Shown here piece after piece: positions 7,756-17,854 of a DNA stretch of 22,224 nt. The position numbers and the translations under genes were made by a program. Origin of the DNA: Eimeria necatrix (lineage: Eukaryota; Apicomplexa; Conoidasida; Eucoccidiorida; Eimeriidae); NCBI RefSeq assembly GCF_000499385.1, contig NW_013654421.1, positions 1 to 22,224 on the forward strand, written 5' to 3'. The number at the start of each line of letters is the position of its first letter. Within the stretch, counting starts at the first letter, position 1. The notes below the pieces were generated by a model. It did not search any database. It was not told the origin of the DNA and worked only from the letters and a program-made list of their open reading frames with translations.

Positions 7756-7758
7756 GAA
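7756..7758 (+). CDS. Microexon 4: GAA (Glu)
   Basis: Acceptor gacggattttcag with GAC as a likely branch site, donor GTGCGTTAG (in-frame TAG). A model example of the module. Confidence 0.6.
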
Positions 7759-8112
7759 GTGCGTTAGATGCTTGGATTGCGCATTTCGCTGACTGCATAT
7801 GTAATGGCACGTTGTCTAAATGCTATTTGAGTTAGAGGCAAATGAAGAGAAAGAGAAACGCCTATAGTGGCTTGTTCCCTAGGGTGAGCAACCAATTTAC
7901 CTTTTGGTTCATCCGGAGAAGCTTGACGCAGACGCAACTGCTTCGACCGTCGCTCAAGGAGAATCTGCAAATTCAGTCTGATGAGCCCTACAACATTTGT
8001 GTTCCGACTGCCTTAATAAGTGGATGCACGCACTGTGTTAGTGAAAGAAGCTTACGTGGCATGTACCGCCTTGGTGCAGGCGTCTTGTTTGGAGGAAAAA
8101 CGAATCTTTTAG

Positions 8113-8115
8113 ATA
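8113..8115 (+). CDS. Microexon 5: ATA (Ile)
   Basis: Acceptor cgaatcttttag, donor GTAAGTCGA. An overlapping reading, GATAG-TAA-GTCGAA, would insert a stop but has much poorer signals. Confidence 0.5.
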
Positions 8116-8390
8116 GTAAGTCGAATGAGAAGGCTGCCGGGGATCTGGAGAGCTAAACGTGTGTACACCATTTGCTGGATAGACATTAATGAGGGTAGGG
8201 CACTCTCGATTCCGTTGTCCCCAGCGACCGCGGATGTGGCTCATGCATTTGTCGTTTTAACATGGGACCGCACAGAAAACACACGTGCTGAAGATATTCA
8301 GCTTTCTAAATTCTTCGAGTCAGCTTTTTCCGGCAGCTTGTAGAAAAAATTCTCAGTTCAAAAGGTGATTGTAAGCATGAGGACTTCCAG

Positions 8391-8393
8391 TTG
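8391..8393 (+). CDS. Microexon 6: TTG (Leu)
   Basis: Acceptor gaggacttccag, donor GTGCGTCCA. Confidence 0.55.
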
Positions 8394-8479
8394 GTGCGTC
8401 CAATGAGCGGCCAACCTCATCTGTTGCGTAGAGATGCTGTCGCATGCGTTTGTGCAACTATTACACAAACAGTAGCTGG

Positions 8480-8498
8480 CTGAGCGATCTTCGCTCAG
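8480..8498. repeat. 8-bp inverted repeat, 3-nt loop
   Basis: ctgagcga and tcgctcag flank tct. It lies within the intron after TTG 8391. Confidence 0.55.
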
Positions 8499-8735
8499 AA
8501 CACTGCTTCACTAGGCGTTTTAATCTGGTCAGAAATATAAGATAGCATAGACTCAGGCCTGCAAGCAGCATTTGTTTCATGGGGATGTTCAGGCCAAGTT
8601 CGCGCGTTGATCAAATGCCGTAAGCTCGTCTTTGAGGTCTTGTACCTTACTACATTAGGACTTGCACGACATTGGAAGTTGAGCGCGCACAGTAGTCTAT
8701 TTTGACCACACATGAATCAAGGAGTGGAACAACAG

Positions 8736-8738
8736 GAA
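8736..8738 (+). CDS. Microexon 7: GAA (Glu)
   Basis: Acceptor ggaacaacag (few pyrimidines), donor GTGCGCTGG. Spacing 345. Confidence 0.5.
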
Positions 8739-9083
8739 GTGCGCTGGATAAGCAGACTACTCACAGAATGTCGTCGGGAAGTGCCGCTGCATGTTGTTGA
8801 CCGCTGTTTGGGTGGTATAGTACTGGCGATTTTATGCAGTCGTTACTACAGATCGGAAAAATGAGAACTGTGCATCTGTTATGCTTCACACCGAAGGCAC
8901 CTCAGAAGATTGGTGACCAGAAGCACTTCCCGTCAGTTCATGCGGGAACCATTACGCGGCGCATTATGTGCAGATCATGAAGGACGTACGTTTCACCTGT
9001 CAGCCATGGCTGCAGCAGATTGTACTGAAAAAAACAAAATGTGGTCGGAACTTTCTTTATGCAGCGTTCCCGTGCACTTCCAG

Positions 9084-9086
9084 GTG
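9084..9086 (+). CDS. Microexon 8: GTG (Val)
   Basis: Acceptor cgtgcacttccag, donor GTGCGTCAT. First of the duplicated pair. Confidence 0.55.
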
Positions 9087-9125
9087 GTGCGTCATATAAG
9101 CTGGCTGATGCCCGTCCACTTCCAG

Positions 9126-9128
9126 GTG
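9126..9128 (+). CDS. Microexon 9: GTG (Val), from local duplication
   Basis: Acceptor cgtccacttccag, donor GTGCGCCAT. The intron between it and microexon 8 would be only 39 nt (9087-9125), with ctgat as a possible branch site. One of the two copies may be unused. Confidence 0.45.
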
Positions 9129-9461
9129 GTGCGCCATAAACGTAGGGCGTGTTGGAATCCTTTTCAATCTTACTGAGATCCGGAGAGGGAGAAATTAAAG
9201 TGTTCTTGCTCTGAATGTTGCATAAGTGCATGAAATGCATTTTGTCTCGACCGTAGACGAGGCATAACGTGCAACGTGCATCAAGCGATGAATTGTACGA
9301 TTGTGACTTTCCAGGGTCAGCTCCAGCATAGCCATAGTCTGGGGTGCATGAATTGCATAGGGAGAATTCCGTTTTAGCATATCTTGAAGGGGGGGTTCTT
9401 CATTGAAGAGCAGATGCAAACTCTTTACATCGGCGACGCGTCTCGGGAACTGGCTGTCTAG

Positions 9462-9464
9462 GAT
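9462..9464 (+). CDS. Microexon 10: GAT (Asp)
   Basis: Acceptor ctggctgtctag, donor GTGAGCGCA. Confidence 0.55.
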
Positions 9465-9808
9465 GTGAGCGCATTAAGCTCCTGCAAATTTGATACGTCT
9501 GCAAGGCCGACCATTGAGAAAAAAGCTGGTCTAACAATTTCCAGTTGTGCTCGAAAAACTCATTCTCAGCATTCTCCATGTGCTGTTTGTAGTGCTGTGC
9601 CGGCTGGGAACAAACGCAAGTTGCCTAGATATCTGCCAAGACGCAGGTTTGCGAAATTGAAATGGAATATAACATTTTGAGGATTATTAGACGATTACTT
9701 TGCTCGTCTCGACATTGAGCTTCGACCAGCAAAGAGTCCTGTTGGGAAGGCTCATGGCGGCATGCTGCGGGCAGTCTAGTTGTTATTGAGACGAGATGCT
9801 CTTGCCAG

Positions 9809-9811
9809 AAA
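9809..9811 (+). CDS. Microexon 11: AAA (Lys)
   Basis: Acceptor gctcttgccag, donor GTAAGATGA with TGA as third intron codon. It lies 347 bases after microexon 10 and fills an otherwise long gap. Confidence 0.5.
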
Positions 9812-10034
9812 GTAAGATGAATCAATAAGCTGTCCTAAACCTGCGTAGGGATTTCGGAAACGGAGTGCTTAGCAATCTTGAGGTCGAAATGCAAAACCTA
9901 AACCGTCATATGCGATGCGGGCTTTCAAACTGCACTTTGCAGTTCTTGATGCTGGTAAATGCAGGCTAAGCTCTCACGGTGAAACAGCATGAACACGCTT
10001 GCTTGCAAAAAACGAATTTTTTCAGGCTGTCAAG

Positions 10035-10037
10035 GAA
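10035..10037 (+). CDS. Microexon 12: GAA (Glu), or 12-nt exon from 10026
   Basis: The nearest acceptor is ggctgtcaag; the donor is GTGCGCTTTGA. A far better acceptor, gaattttttcag, ends at 10025, nine bases upstream. Using it would give the in-phase exon GCT GTC AAG GAA (Ala-Val-Lys-Glu). Both keep the frame. Confidence 0.45.
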
Positions 10038-10152
10038 GTGCGCTTTGATCACTTTATATCTTCGTGCGGCATGAGCTGTAGAAGGTGGAAGAAGTTAAGA
10101 ATCTCATGCTGGATCAAAGGCATATGTCCTGCTGGAAAAAGGCATTCTTTAG

Positions 10153-10155
10153 GCA
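10153..10155 (+). CDS. Microexon 13: GCA (Ala)
   Basis: Acceptor ggcattctttag, donor GTACGCTTA. The intron before it is short (about 115 nt). Confidence 0.5.
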
Positions 10156-10467
10156 GTACGCTTATGCTCTAAATGTGAACGGTCAGCGCCTCTAATTTTT
10201 CTTCCGTGTTCTTCTTGCCAAGGAACAGTGGCGAGATTCTATAAATCAATGTCTTGATTCAGCTAATCTCATTAAAAATTCTCAGAGTCACATGAATACG
10301 TTGCATTATTCAGGGGGGTATGATGAGGAAGCTGCGTATAAACAGAAACGCGTCCAATGATTTTGAAGTCTTCGGTTCTAGAGTGAAGAGATATTGGCCC
10401 TTGAAACTGTGCTTCGCGTGCTGAAATTCAGTCATGCCTTTTTACTAGAACAGCAAGCAACATGTAG

Positions 10468-10470
10468 TAC
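10468..10470 (+). CDS. Microexon 14: TAC (Tyr), weak
   Basis: Acceptor gcaacatgtag, donor GTGCTTCGT. The donor lacks G at intron position 5. An alternative donor, GTACGT at 10467, would pair with the acceptor tttttactag further upstream. Confidence 0.25.
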
Positions 10471-10747
10471 GTGCTTCGTCAAGGGCGTTTTCGTCATTGC
10501 CACGGCACGCTCCCCAGACTGTGTGTTTAATAAGAAGCTATATGAGAAATACACATGCCATTGTGTGTCTTTGTGCATTGCATTTGCAACCTACGCACGG
10601 CACGCATGAACAGTTGTGGTTGGAGCATATACGCCATTATTTGCGCATTTGACTTGTGCATGCAACGTGCTATGCAGTTCGCTATTTTGTTCGCGGAAAG
10701 TATCGCGTGCACCTTTGAACTCACTCAGTTTGCTGTTGTGGGGCAGT

Positions 10748-10768
10748 CTAGATCGATCTCCGATCTAG
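10748..10768. repeat. 8-bp inverted repeat, 5-nt loop
   Basis: ctagatcg (10748-10755) and cgatctag (10761-10768) pair around atctc, within the intron before microexon 15. Confidence 0.55.
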
Positions 10769-10892
10769 TGAGCGACGAGTGAGCTCTGGGTGATTCAGTG
10801 CCTGCCGTTAGGCGCCTCTGAAGCACGTTTAGATGCAGCGGCAGCGATGTAGTTTCGAGACCTGCGTGATTTTGATCTGAGAGAACTCTTAG

Positions 10893-10895
10893 GAT
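10893..10895 (+). CDS. Microexon 15: GAT (Asp)
   Basis: Acceptor gagaactcttag, donor GTGCGTTAA (in-frame TAA). Confidence 0.6.
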
Positions 10896-11065
10896 GTGCG
10901 TTAAGCAAAGAAGCTACTTGAGCTGCGACCTGGCCCGTAACCGCTATTGTTCACAATACACTGCTACCGAGGTCATGCAATCTTCTCCTATGATTTCACG
11001 AATGGAAGCACGGAGCACAACGCGTTAAGCTTTTGCCGTACGTGAAGTGGAGACAAGATGTTCAG

Positions 11066-11068
11066 GCA
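11066..11068 (+). CDS. Microexon 16: GCA (Ala)
   Basis: Acceptor caagatgttcag, donor GTGGGTTTGATGAGC. The donor tail is nearly the same as at 18524. Confidence 0.45.
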
Positions 11069-11394
11069 GTGGGTTTGATGAGCATTTCTTTTGCGAATTG
11101 AGCACAAGTTGCCGCCGTGCCTTGATCGTTATTGCTCCTATGGCACCCAGCAGTTGAGACTCGGGCACTTGTGCTGCTCTTGGAAACAATTCACACTGCA
11201 GTTGTTCGGACGGAGTATAACGGCAACACATTCGTGGCTTTTCAACAGTTTTCAATTCAGGCGACCTTGCTGACGGATCGTCAGAGTAAAGCATGACGGA
11301 AGCCGACAGTCGCTGCAATTCCTCTTCCTAAAATCCTAAGATTTCCATGCTATCGCCAAAACATAGGACGAGCATGCGATTAATGAGCTCGCAG

Positions 11395-11397
11395 AAA
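11395..11397 (+). CDS. Microexon 17: AAA (Lys)
   Basis: Acceptor tgagctcgcag, donor GTGCGTTGG. Confidence 0.55.
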
Positions 11398-11617
11398 GTG
11401 CGTTGGATGCGCTTGCTGGGGACTGGGGTGCCTCTGAGTGTCCGTTGGAGTTGCTTCTTTGGAACATTTTAAGCCAACAGATCACATTCTCGGCGCTCCT
11501 ATCCTAGATATTCGTTCGCACGGCATTAAACCACAAAGGACTATGTTAGTAAAAAAGCGATATGAGCGGCTTGTGCTGTCTTGATTGCCTACGCGGTAAA
11601 TGCAAAGCTTTTTTCAG

Positions 11618-11620
11618 AAT
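11618..11620 (+). CDS. Microexon 18: AAT (Asn)
   Basis: Acceptor gcttttttcag, one of the best in the array; donor GTGTGTTTC. Confidence 0.6.
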
Positions 11621-11951
11621 GTGTGTTTCGAAGGCACACCGGCTAGAATGCAAAGAAGAAGCCATACTGCACGTGGCTGACTCTTGCATTCATCATTGTT
11701 ACACATGCATTGTTGGCTTCGCTATCATCAACTAATTGAGCTCAGGTGCCGAGCCTTGTACAGTCTCCCACAGCAAACAGAGTTGCTCTGCATTGGAGTA
11801 CTTGGAAGTGTGACAGAATGATACAGATGATTTCGCCGTATTTGACTTCACGTTTTTGAAATTTGCGGGGCACGAGTTCAAGGAGATGCACGCATAGCCT
11901 TCCATGCTAGGTATGTTGGGCATGGTTGGAGCTAAGATGGTCGCGTTATAG

Positions 11952-11954
11952 GAA
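11952..11954 (+). CDS. Microexon 19: GAA (Glu)
   Basis: Acceptor gtcgcgttatag, donor GTGCGTTAA (in-frame TAA). An AG directly abutting GTATGT at about 11911 is a zero-length neighbour that could compete. Confidence 0.55.
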
Positions 11955-12311
11955 GTGCGTTAAATTAATAATTGTACCAAAAAGTGAGCAAGGAGAGCGC
12001 TTCTTCTCTGCTAACCTCTCCAATATGGAGTGAACGTGCGGGCACGGGACAGCGAGGCTTGAATTGTATGCAGCCAAAGTTTATTATGCACCTGATTTGT
12101 TGACCAAAGGTGCCGGCAGTATATATGACTCGTGTCAACGCACGTAATGTGGCTTTATTGACGCGTCGGGACACGCAGTCCACGTTTTTCTTGGCCAATA
12201 AGATTTCAAGAAGAAAACTGCAAATATTCTGTACAAATGTGATGCACTGTAATGCTCGGCACTCGATCAAAGACTGGACTCTTAATAAAATTGTAATAAT
12301 TTGACTTCCAG

Positions 12312-12314
12312 ATT
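12312..12314 (+). CDS. Microexon 20: ATT (Ile)
   Basis: Acceptor aatttgacttccag, donor GTGCGCTGA (in-frame TGA). Confidence 0.6.
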
Positions 12315-12645
12315 GTGCGCTGAACGTGGACGCAACCCACGTTGGAGGCTAAAGTTGTCATTGTGAAGACATCATGTGTTTATAATGAGCCACCTACCAA
12401 ACGAAGTGACAGCGCCGACTTAAAAGTTTGAATCATAGCTTGCAGTTGCAAGGGGGGTCCTCTGCTGTGCCCCACACGGAATTGGCCTGTAAGCACAACG
12501 TTAACCATTGGAGCCGCATGCGCTGTAACATTACAGTTCGGCTGGTACTACGTGATGATAGCTTGGGTTGGTATTTCAGGGAGAAAGGCTTAATGCTGGT
12601 TGCTTTTATAAGGACATATGCAATGCTAAGGTGGTGAAATTTTAG

Positions 12646-12648
12646 GAA
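12646..12648 (+). CDS. Microexon 21: GAA (Glu)
   Basis: Acceptor gtgaaattttag, donor GTGCGTCGG. A weaker module (ctaag GTG GTGAAA) lies 15 bases upstream. Confidence 0.55.
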
Positions 12649-12953
12649 GTGCGTCGGTTCAGCTAGCTCTCTTGGGTACGGCAAGGGATTGCTGCTCCAT
12701 CGCATTGGACACTGCTGTTGTGGAACACTGGTGTTGTTTCAGTTCTCTTAGTGTAAGCTGCTGTGGTGTTGCAAAAATGGCAAGGGGCGGAGGTTGCCTG
12801 GGCACACACCGTTCGGCGCCTAGAAGATTTGGAAAACGCAGATAAGCTCGTCAGGAAACATGGAGTTGACTAGCGTTTCGCGTTCCTACGCACTGCCAAG
12901 TTGCACTGGCTTCACCGAATTGCTGCACCAAAGGGTGGCGCGACATTTCTCAG

Positions 12954-12956
12954 GAT
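12954..12956 (+). CDS. Microexon 22: GAT (Asp)
   Basis: Acceptor gcgacatttctcag, donor GTGTGTCAA. Confidence 0.6.
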
Positions 12957-13316
12957 GTGTGTCAAAGGGATAACACTGCCGGCAGCGCGGGATGGACAGT
13001 TTTCGCACCTGTGCAAATGCCTCCACTGACAGATAGCGCTGGCTTCAGTATTTGCCTTGTCTTGCGTCGCAACAGAAGCTACGAGCGTGCACTCTGGGCA
13101 GCCTGTGCTGACCATGAAGGCGAGGCCCAAAAGTCACCTTGTTTGACCGTGTGTAGCGTTCGAGAACGTCTGATCCCCTCAGAATTATTGGTTTCTTCTC
13201 AGGCATGTTCATGCTCAACGCTGACCATCACTGCAGCAGGCCTAGAAGGAAGGGGACAGACTATAGCACGACCATCAGTAATTCTTTTAATAGTCTGGAG
13301 GAAGGAGAACCTCTAG

Positions 13317-13319
13317 AGA
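13317..13319 (+). CDS. Microexon 23: AGA (Arg)
   Basis: Acceptor gagaacctctag, donor GTGCGTTGA (in-frame TGA). The exon begins with AG itself, so a one-base exon is formally possible. Confidence 0.5.
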
Positions 13320-13560
13320 GTGCGTTGACTGCCGAGAGAAATGCAGCTGCAGTATGTTCCGTGGGAACAAACATCAGTGATGCCCTGCTCATCTGTTAAA
13401 GAAACCCACTGCAAGCTAACTAACAACGGCGGAGGATGTACTGCTTTGTAGAAGCTTTCGGGTTCAAAATAATCATACGCAAAACGCTGTGTTAGTTTTG
13501 ACCTGATTCATGCTATGTGAACAAATTGTCGCGGGTATGAGCGCCATCTTTTCAAATGCG

Positions 13561-13568
13561 TGCATGCA
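13561..13568. promoter_or_regulatory. TGCATGCA palindrome inside an intron
   Basis: It lies 21 bases upstream of the microexon 24 module. Further intronic copies are at 15346, 15704 and 19243, so the motif is not confined to likely promoters. Confidence 0.2.
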
Positions 13569-13588
13569 TCTAGAAGTTATGTCGGCAG

Positions 13589-13591
13589 GTG
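13589..13591 (+). CDS. Microexon 24: GTG (Val)
   Basis: Acceptor ttatgtcggcag, donor GTGCGTTTGATTA. Joined to the next AAA, the +1 frame would read TGA here, so this junction closes that alternative frame. Confidence 0.5.
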
Positions 13592-13981
13592 GTGCGTTTG
13601 ATTAGGAAAGAGCTGTAGTATGCATCTTGCGCTTCGGCGTTGCTTCGGTGTGACAAACGTAGCAAACGTGGTCAGTCCTAACTCATGTACTCGTATATGC
13701 GGGCCGTGGCTATATATTGGTTCTGTACTTTTATTTCGAGAGCGGGCAACAGCAGATACAACTTGGCTGTTTGCTGCCTCTTCTACGTCCAGCTTGACTG
13801 GGCGTAGACGAGACAGCATGCGACCTTTTAGGAACTTTCAAACCCAGCACAGGGCCTGATTTATTCCGCTGGTAATGCTCCTCAAGCGAGTGTTGACTTG
13901 CTTCTGCAGCGGAAAACGGGAGCGAAGGCAGCCCTGGAGTTTCCGTGGATCTGCGCATTTTTGAGGCGAGGGGAATCCCAG

Positions 13982-13984
13982 AAA
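13982..13984 (+). CDS. Microexon 25: AAA (Lys)
   Basis: Acceptor ggggaatcccag, donor GTGCGCTTT. Confidence 0.55.
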
Positions 13985-14328
13985 GTGCGCTTTTTGGCGA
14001 AGTCAATGGAAGCTTGATTTAGAGTGCCTGTGGCCTCGAATGTTGCTGCTGTCTCACTGAATTGCTCATTTTGAGTCACCTGCGACAGTGCTAGGAATAT
14101 TGGATTTAATGTTCTCCTATTAGCACAGCACAGACGCGATTAGTGCACCGCATCAGCCAGCAACGCTGCCGAGTGCAGTACGGTGAAAAATAGGCTCATC
14201 GGCTGAGCATTCACAAGAATATTTGCAGTTACCGATGTCCGCTGCTCCATGTCTTGCAGAGAAAGGTGGAAGGCCATCTGCCATGCACAGGTTCTAATCA
14301 TATCTGTTAATGAAATAATGATGCTTAG

Positions 14329-14331
14329 CGA
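14329..14331 (+). CDS. Microexon 26: CGA (Arg)
   Basis: Acceptor taatgatgcttag, donor GTACGTTTG. Found by searching the expected spacing; 347 bases after microexon 25. Confidence 0.5.
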
Positions 14332-14603
14332 GTACGTTTGCCAATCATACTGGTAGCACGCACATTCTGCAACCCGAAGCTTATGTTCGCCTCCCTTGGG
14401 CATCAGCTCTTGTGACTTATGATTGAGCTGCCAACTGTTAGGGGCGGTAATGCAAGAAGTGCTTGCTTGGCGTCCCGAAGTTTGTTCGCGCAGCACTTAG
14501 CAAGCATTGGTTTTATGCAAGTGATCCAAAGGGGTGGTTCCAATCGTGCTAAACTACTCGTAACTCACGGAGCGTGACCATGTGGCCGAACAAGGGCTTC
14601 CAG

Positions 14604-14606
14604 CGA
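14604..14606 (+). CDS. Microexon 27: CGA (Arg)
   Basis: Acceptor agggcttccag, donor GTAGGTCGA. An overlapping TAG triplet (CGAG-TAG-GTCGAA) has weaker signals on both sides. Confidence 0.5.
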
Positions 14607-14899
14607 GTAGGTCGAATAAGCGCTCTGCGAACGATGCAGACAAATGCGGCACTTAATTATGGCCTGATGCACTCACTGTAAGGAAAATCCGTTAAGCGTG
14701 GGTATTTTTGACAAACTGTGTTCTGCTGTGTGTGCGTGTGGCGCGGCTTTGTGTCATTGTTGGGGTGGTCCGCGCAACACAAATAGTGCGAAGAAACGAC
14801 ATGATTTGACGTGTATTTAGTTTCTCTCAGCAATGACACGCTCAGGATGAAGGTTGAAACACGAGAGCACACGCTTTGTCAAGACGACGGAATTTTCAG

Positions 14900-14902
14900 T
14901 CG
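14900..14902 (+). CDS. Microexon 28: TCG (Ser)
   Basis: Acceptor gacggaattttcag, donor GTACGTTAG (in-frame TAG). Confidence 0.6.
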
Positions 14903-15180
14903 GTACGTTAGAGCTGGATGCTGCATAAAATAAAATGTTGACACGCTTCATCATTTATGGCTATTTATTACTCGATAACGCCGTCTCACTTGGTTCTGAC
15001 ACAAGCTACATAATGCATTGAATTTACAGGCTGCCTTAATGAAAGGGCGGTGATAATGCTGAGTGGTGTCAAATGCAATTTTTGGTAGAAGCGGCATGCT
15101 GCTTGCACACAGCTACAACTGACGGGACTGCAATATGGGTTTCAAATGATCGATGCACATTAACTGCTGCGAATACCTAG

Positions 15181-15183
15181 GGA
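15181..15183 (+). CDS. Microexon 29 (doubtful): GGA (Gly), AT donor
   Basis: The acceptor gcgaatacctag is good and the spacing fits (281 and 226), but the donor reads ATGCGC instead of GTGCGC. It may be a dead site, skipped without breaking the frame, or a non-canonical donor. Confidence 0.25.
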
Positions 15184-15406
15184 ATGCGCAACGCCTTGGT
15201 CGGATCCATATGGTTTGGCCATAGGAAGACGTTTTGGCCCTGCAGAAGCGTTAGGAAAATTCTTACTAAGCGCATAAAATACAATGGATTCGCTACAGAA
15301 AAGGTTTCAGGGAGGAACATTAAAGTAACGCAGTGCGCCTCCAGATGCATGCATGACGCTGACACCAATCACATTAGAAATAAACTTCAGCCTTGATTGC
15401 TTCCAG

Positions 15407-15409
15407 GAT
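15407..15409 (+). CDS. Microexon 30: GAT (Asp)
   Basis: Acceptor ttgattgcttccag, donor GTGCGTTGAATTA (in-frame TGA). Confidence 0.6.
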
Positions 15410-15736
15410 GTGCGTTGAATTAATTGAATGAACACATCGCTTGCCTTAGCACTGCAGTTGAGCGCGATTCAATTGTGCTTCTTTGGGACGCCATTTAGTA
15501 GAGGATGCCCCCCAGGGGGTGCCTAGTGCATCGCTGCTTTCTCGTGTTAGTTAACGTAACAGTGCTTGAAAGTAACGAGTCTTAGTGTACAAATTCAGTG
15601 ACACAGACACAGCCGAAAGGCTGCTACATCAACTTCCTCAAAGTAAATGTCATACGCTCCACAATGTAATTAAAAACGCCAGCCCCCTGATATATTGCTC
15701 CATTGCATGCAAAGCAGGCATGGGAGATTTTTTTAG

Positions 15737-15739
15737 AGA
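15737..15739 (+). CDS. Microexon 31: AGA (Arg)
   Basis: Acceptor gagatttttttag, donor GTGAGCTGA (in-frame TGA). Confidence 0.55.
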
Positions 15740-16106
15740 GTGAGCTGAACAAACGGCCTATTAATGACGCTATTTCGGTGTGTGACTGCGTTTGCGGTGC
15801 TTCAAATCACCCCTGTAAATCACTGCTGATAAACTAGACAGCCAAGAACGAAACAGCTGAAAAAGTGCTGTGGACTTATAAATGAACGAAAAAAAGATAT
15901 GCCGTACGCAGAATGGCCAGTTCTTTAAGTCTAAAGCTTACGGCTTGAAACTTTGACTGCCTGCTAGCAAATCATGCACTCAGATCGACTCAACCATCAC
16001 AAACGCGCTGTTCAGGCTTTTAACCCTGCCGCGGGGCTTGCAATACAAAGTTGTGATGCTGTGTTTGCTGAGGATGCTAATCGAACTGAGGTTGTTTTGT
16101 TTGCAG

Positions 16107-16109
16107 AAA
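16107..16109 (+). CDS. Microexon 32: AAA (Lys)
   Basis: Acceptor ttgttttgtttgcag, a full pyrimidine-rich tract; donor GTGCGTTGT. Confidence 0.6.
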
Positions 16110-16547
16110 GTGCGTTGTTGCGGAGCATATCTTGCTGGGCTGAGTAGCGAAGAAAAAAGCAGGCAACAAACATTGTAGAGTTTTACATGGTATATGCGCC
16201 AAACTGATTGAAACACGCAACTGAAAAGCTGCTTCCTGATACGCCCTGAGAATCCCCTGCACTTCATTGGCTTCAACTGTGGAATAATAATGGAGAAATC
16301 ACGCAGTTGCTACACCGAAGGCAATCCACTCGTCTGCCTTATTGCCACACGCACCAGTCATAGGAGCGGAGACTCTTCAAGGCATGGGATGTGGCAACAC
16401 GGGATAGTAGTGTAATAGCCCGAGCACCGACGAAATTCTGGTCAACTGTGCTGGCATCCTGAATGTGACATGATGCCGCAAAGGCAACAAGCTTGACCTC
16501 GCCAGATGTACTATCATGTATGTTCTTTTAGAGAATACGACTTTCAG

Positions 16548-16550
16548 GAA
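16548..16550 (+). CDS. Microexon 33: GAA (Glu)
   Basis: Acceptor atacgactttcag, donor GTGTGTTGA (in-frame TGA). The intron before it is 432 nt. Confidence 0.6.
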
Positions 16551-16817
16551 GTGTGTTGATGCGCTCCGGTCAATTCATTTTTGACTCGTCAATAGACCAC
16601 GTTGTCTTTTAACTGCAGTACACGCCTATTTTCCAGCAGAGGCCCAGCGAGCCTGCGTGCCATGTACACAGCGAAGTTGTCACGAATCCAATACGTGGAC
16701 TAAAACACAGTAGGCGGCTATAATGTATTCCGACGATGCTGTAGTAATGGGCAAATCGGTCTGAGCGGAAACACTTTCTGATGAGGGTGTGCATGCTGCT
16801 GAAGCGAGAGACCTCAG

Positions 16818-16820
16818 CAA
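16818..16820 (+). CDS. Microexon 34: CAA (Gln)
   Basis: Acceptor gagagacctcag, donor GTGAGTTGAATAA (in-frame TGA). Confidence 0.55.
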
Positions 16821-17165
16821 GTGAGTTGAATAAATGCTCTCTAGCCCATCTGTTGGGCATGCCGCTTTGTGCCGCTATATCGCCTGCTTGCAAAAAAGGA
16901 ATGAAAATGTTAAACAATATTCGTATCCATATGGCGTCTCCGTAACGATCATACACTTGCTCTCCTAAACGGAAGAATGGGCAGCGCGCGCGACATCCCT
17001 AGAAGCAGACACACGGCTTCGTAGAGACGCGGGCACTCATTAATTTTAAAAGTATTACATAACAGACATGAAGGCCCACCATCGCAGCTTGACTTCAATG
17101 GGCCAGCTACGAGTTCCTGGTGTTCCGTTGAGGGGTGTATGGAGGTAAGATGAGACGGCTACCAG

Positions 17166-17168
17166 TTT
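17166..17168 (+). CDS. Microexon 35: TTT (Phe)
   Basis: Acceptor gacggctaccag, donor GTATGTTTGACA. Found at the expected spacing (348 and 330). Confidence 0.5.
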
Positions 17169-17495
17169 GTATGTTTGACAAACGCGCCCGCATGGGTATG
17201 AGCTGAAACGCCAATATATGGTTTTGGACGTGCTGCAGCAAAGCAATTTTTCGACGGTCGGAAAGGCTTGCTTTTGTTGTCTATGCTAACATGTAAGAGG
17301 TCGTTTATCATTTCTCTGTTGGCGTGGCACAGAACTTTAGGATTTTCTCACAATTCGTTGTTGTCTTCAGATTATCTTGGGTAAACTACAATCTCGGTGT
17401 TGAGTGTGCGCACAATAGTTTGCTTAGTGGACAGGAAACGCGGAAACATCTGTGTAGTTCATTGCCTTCACAGCTCGATTCCACTGGCTGGCCAG

Positions 17496-17498
17496 AAA
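17496..17498 (+). CDS. Microexon 36: AAA (Lys)
   Basis: Acceptor actggctggccag, donor GTGTGTTGA (in-frame TGA). Confidence 0.55.
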
Positions 17499-17851
17499 GT
17501 GTGTTGAAAAGTGTGAAGTATAACTGCCACTGCTTTTCTTTGAACGCTGAGTTCGAAACTTGGTGATGATGCGCTTAGGCAGTGTCAACTCAAATATTAA
17601 AGCTGTGTTTCAAAGTAACGACATGAAGTGCCTGCTGTGCTGAAAAGAGAGGAAGCCATGGAAGTAGCATGGCCGGATTTACTTTGTGGGGTTTTTTCAG
17701 TACGGGACTCTGCACTCCCGCTTTAAAGGACTCAAATGTGTTTGGTGATGTGTTGGTCAGATTAAATGCATCCTGAAGACTGTAGCTTTAGTTTCAGAGC
17801 AGCGTTTTTTATAGAAACTGTGCATAGTCTTTGATATACATGAATTCCCAG

Positions 17852-17854
17852 ACG
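17852..17854 (+). CDS. Microexon 37: ACG (Thr)
   Basis: Acceptor catgaattcccag, donor GTGCGGTGA. The last base of the donor hexamer departs from the consensus. Confidence 0.45.

Larger units (their letters stand above)
9069..9138 (+). repeat. 42-bp tandem duplication of a whole splice module
   Basis: Bases 9069-9096 and 9111-9138 differ at only two of 28 positions. Each copy holds a branch-acceptor-GTG-donor module. Confidence 0.8.

Noticed and set aside
7842..8156. A 104-codon plus-strand frame
   Set aside because: It starts inside an intron, crosses the well-formed ATA module at 8113, and shows no recognisable domain.
8125..8343. A 72-codon plus-strand frame with protein-like composition
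   Set aside because: It lies wholly inside the intron between ATA 8113 and TTG 8391, has no phase-consistent splice sites, and frames of this size are expected by chance in 22 kb.
11069..11084. Intron starts containing TGATGA, like a C-box of a box C/D snoRNA
   Set aside because: Only a few introns have it, and no matching D box or terminal stem was seen at a suitable distance.
11901..11918. AG directly followed by GTATGT, a zero-length recursive splice site
   Set aside because: It is a single case (with AG-GTACGG at 5201) among many three-base modules, and chance occurrence is likely.
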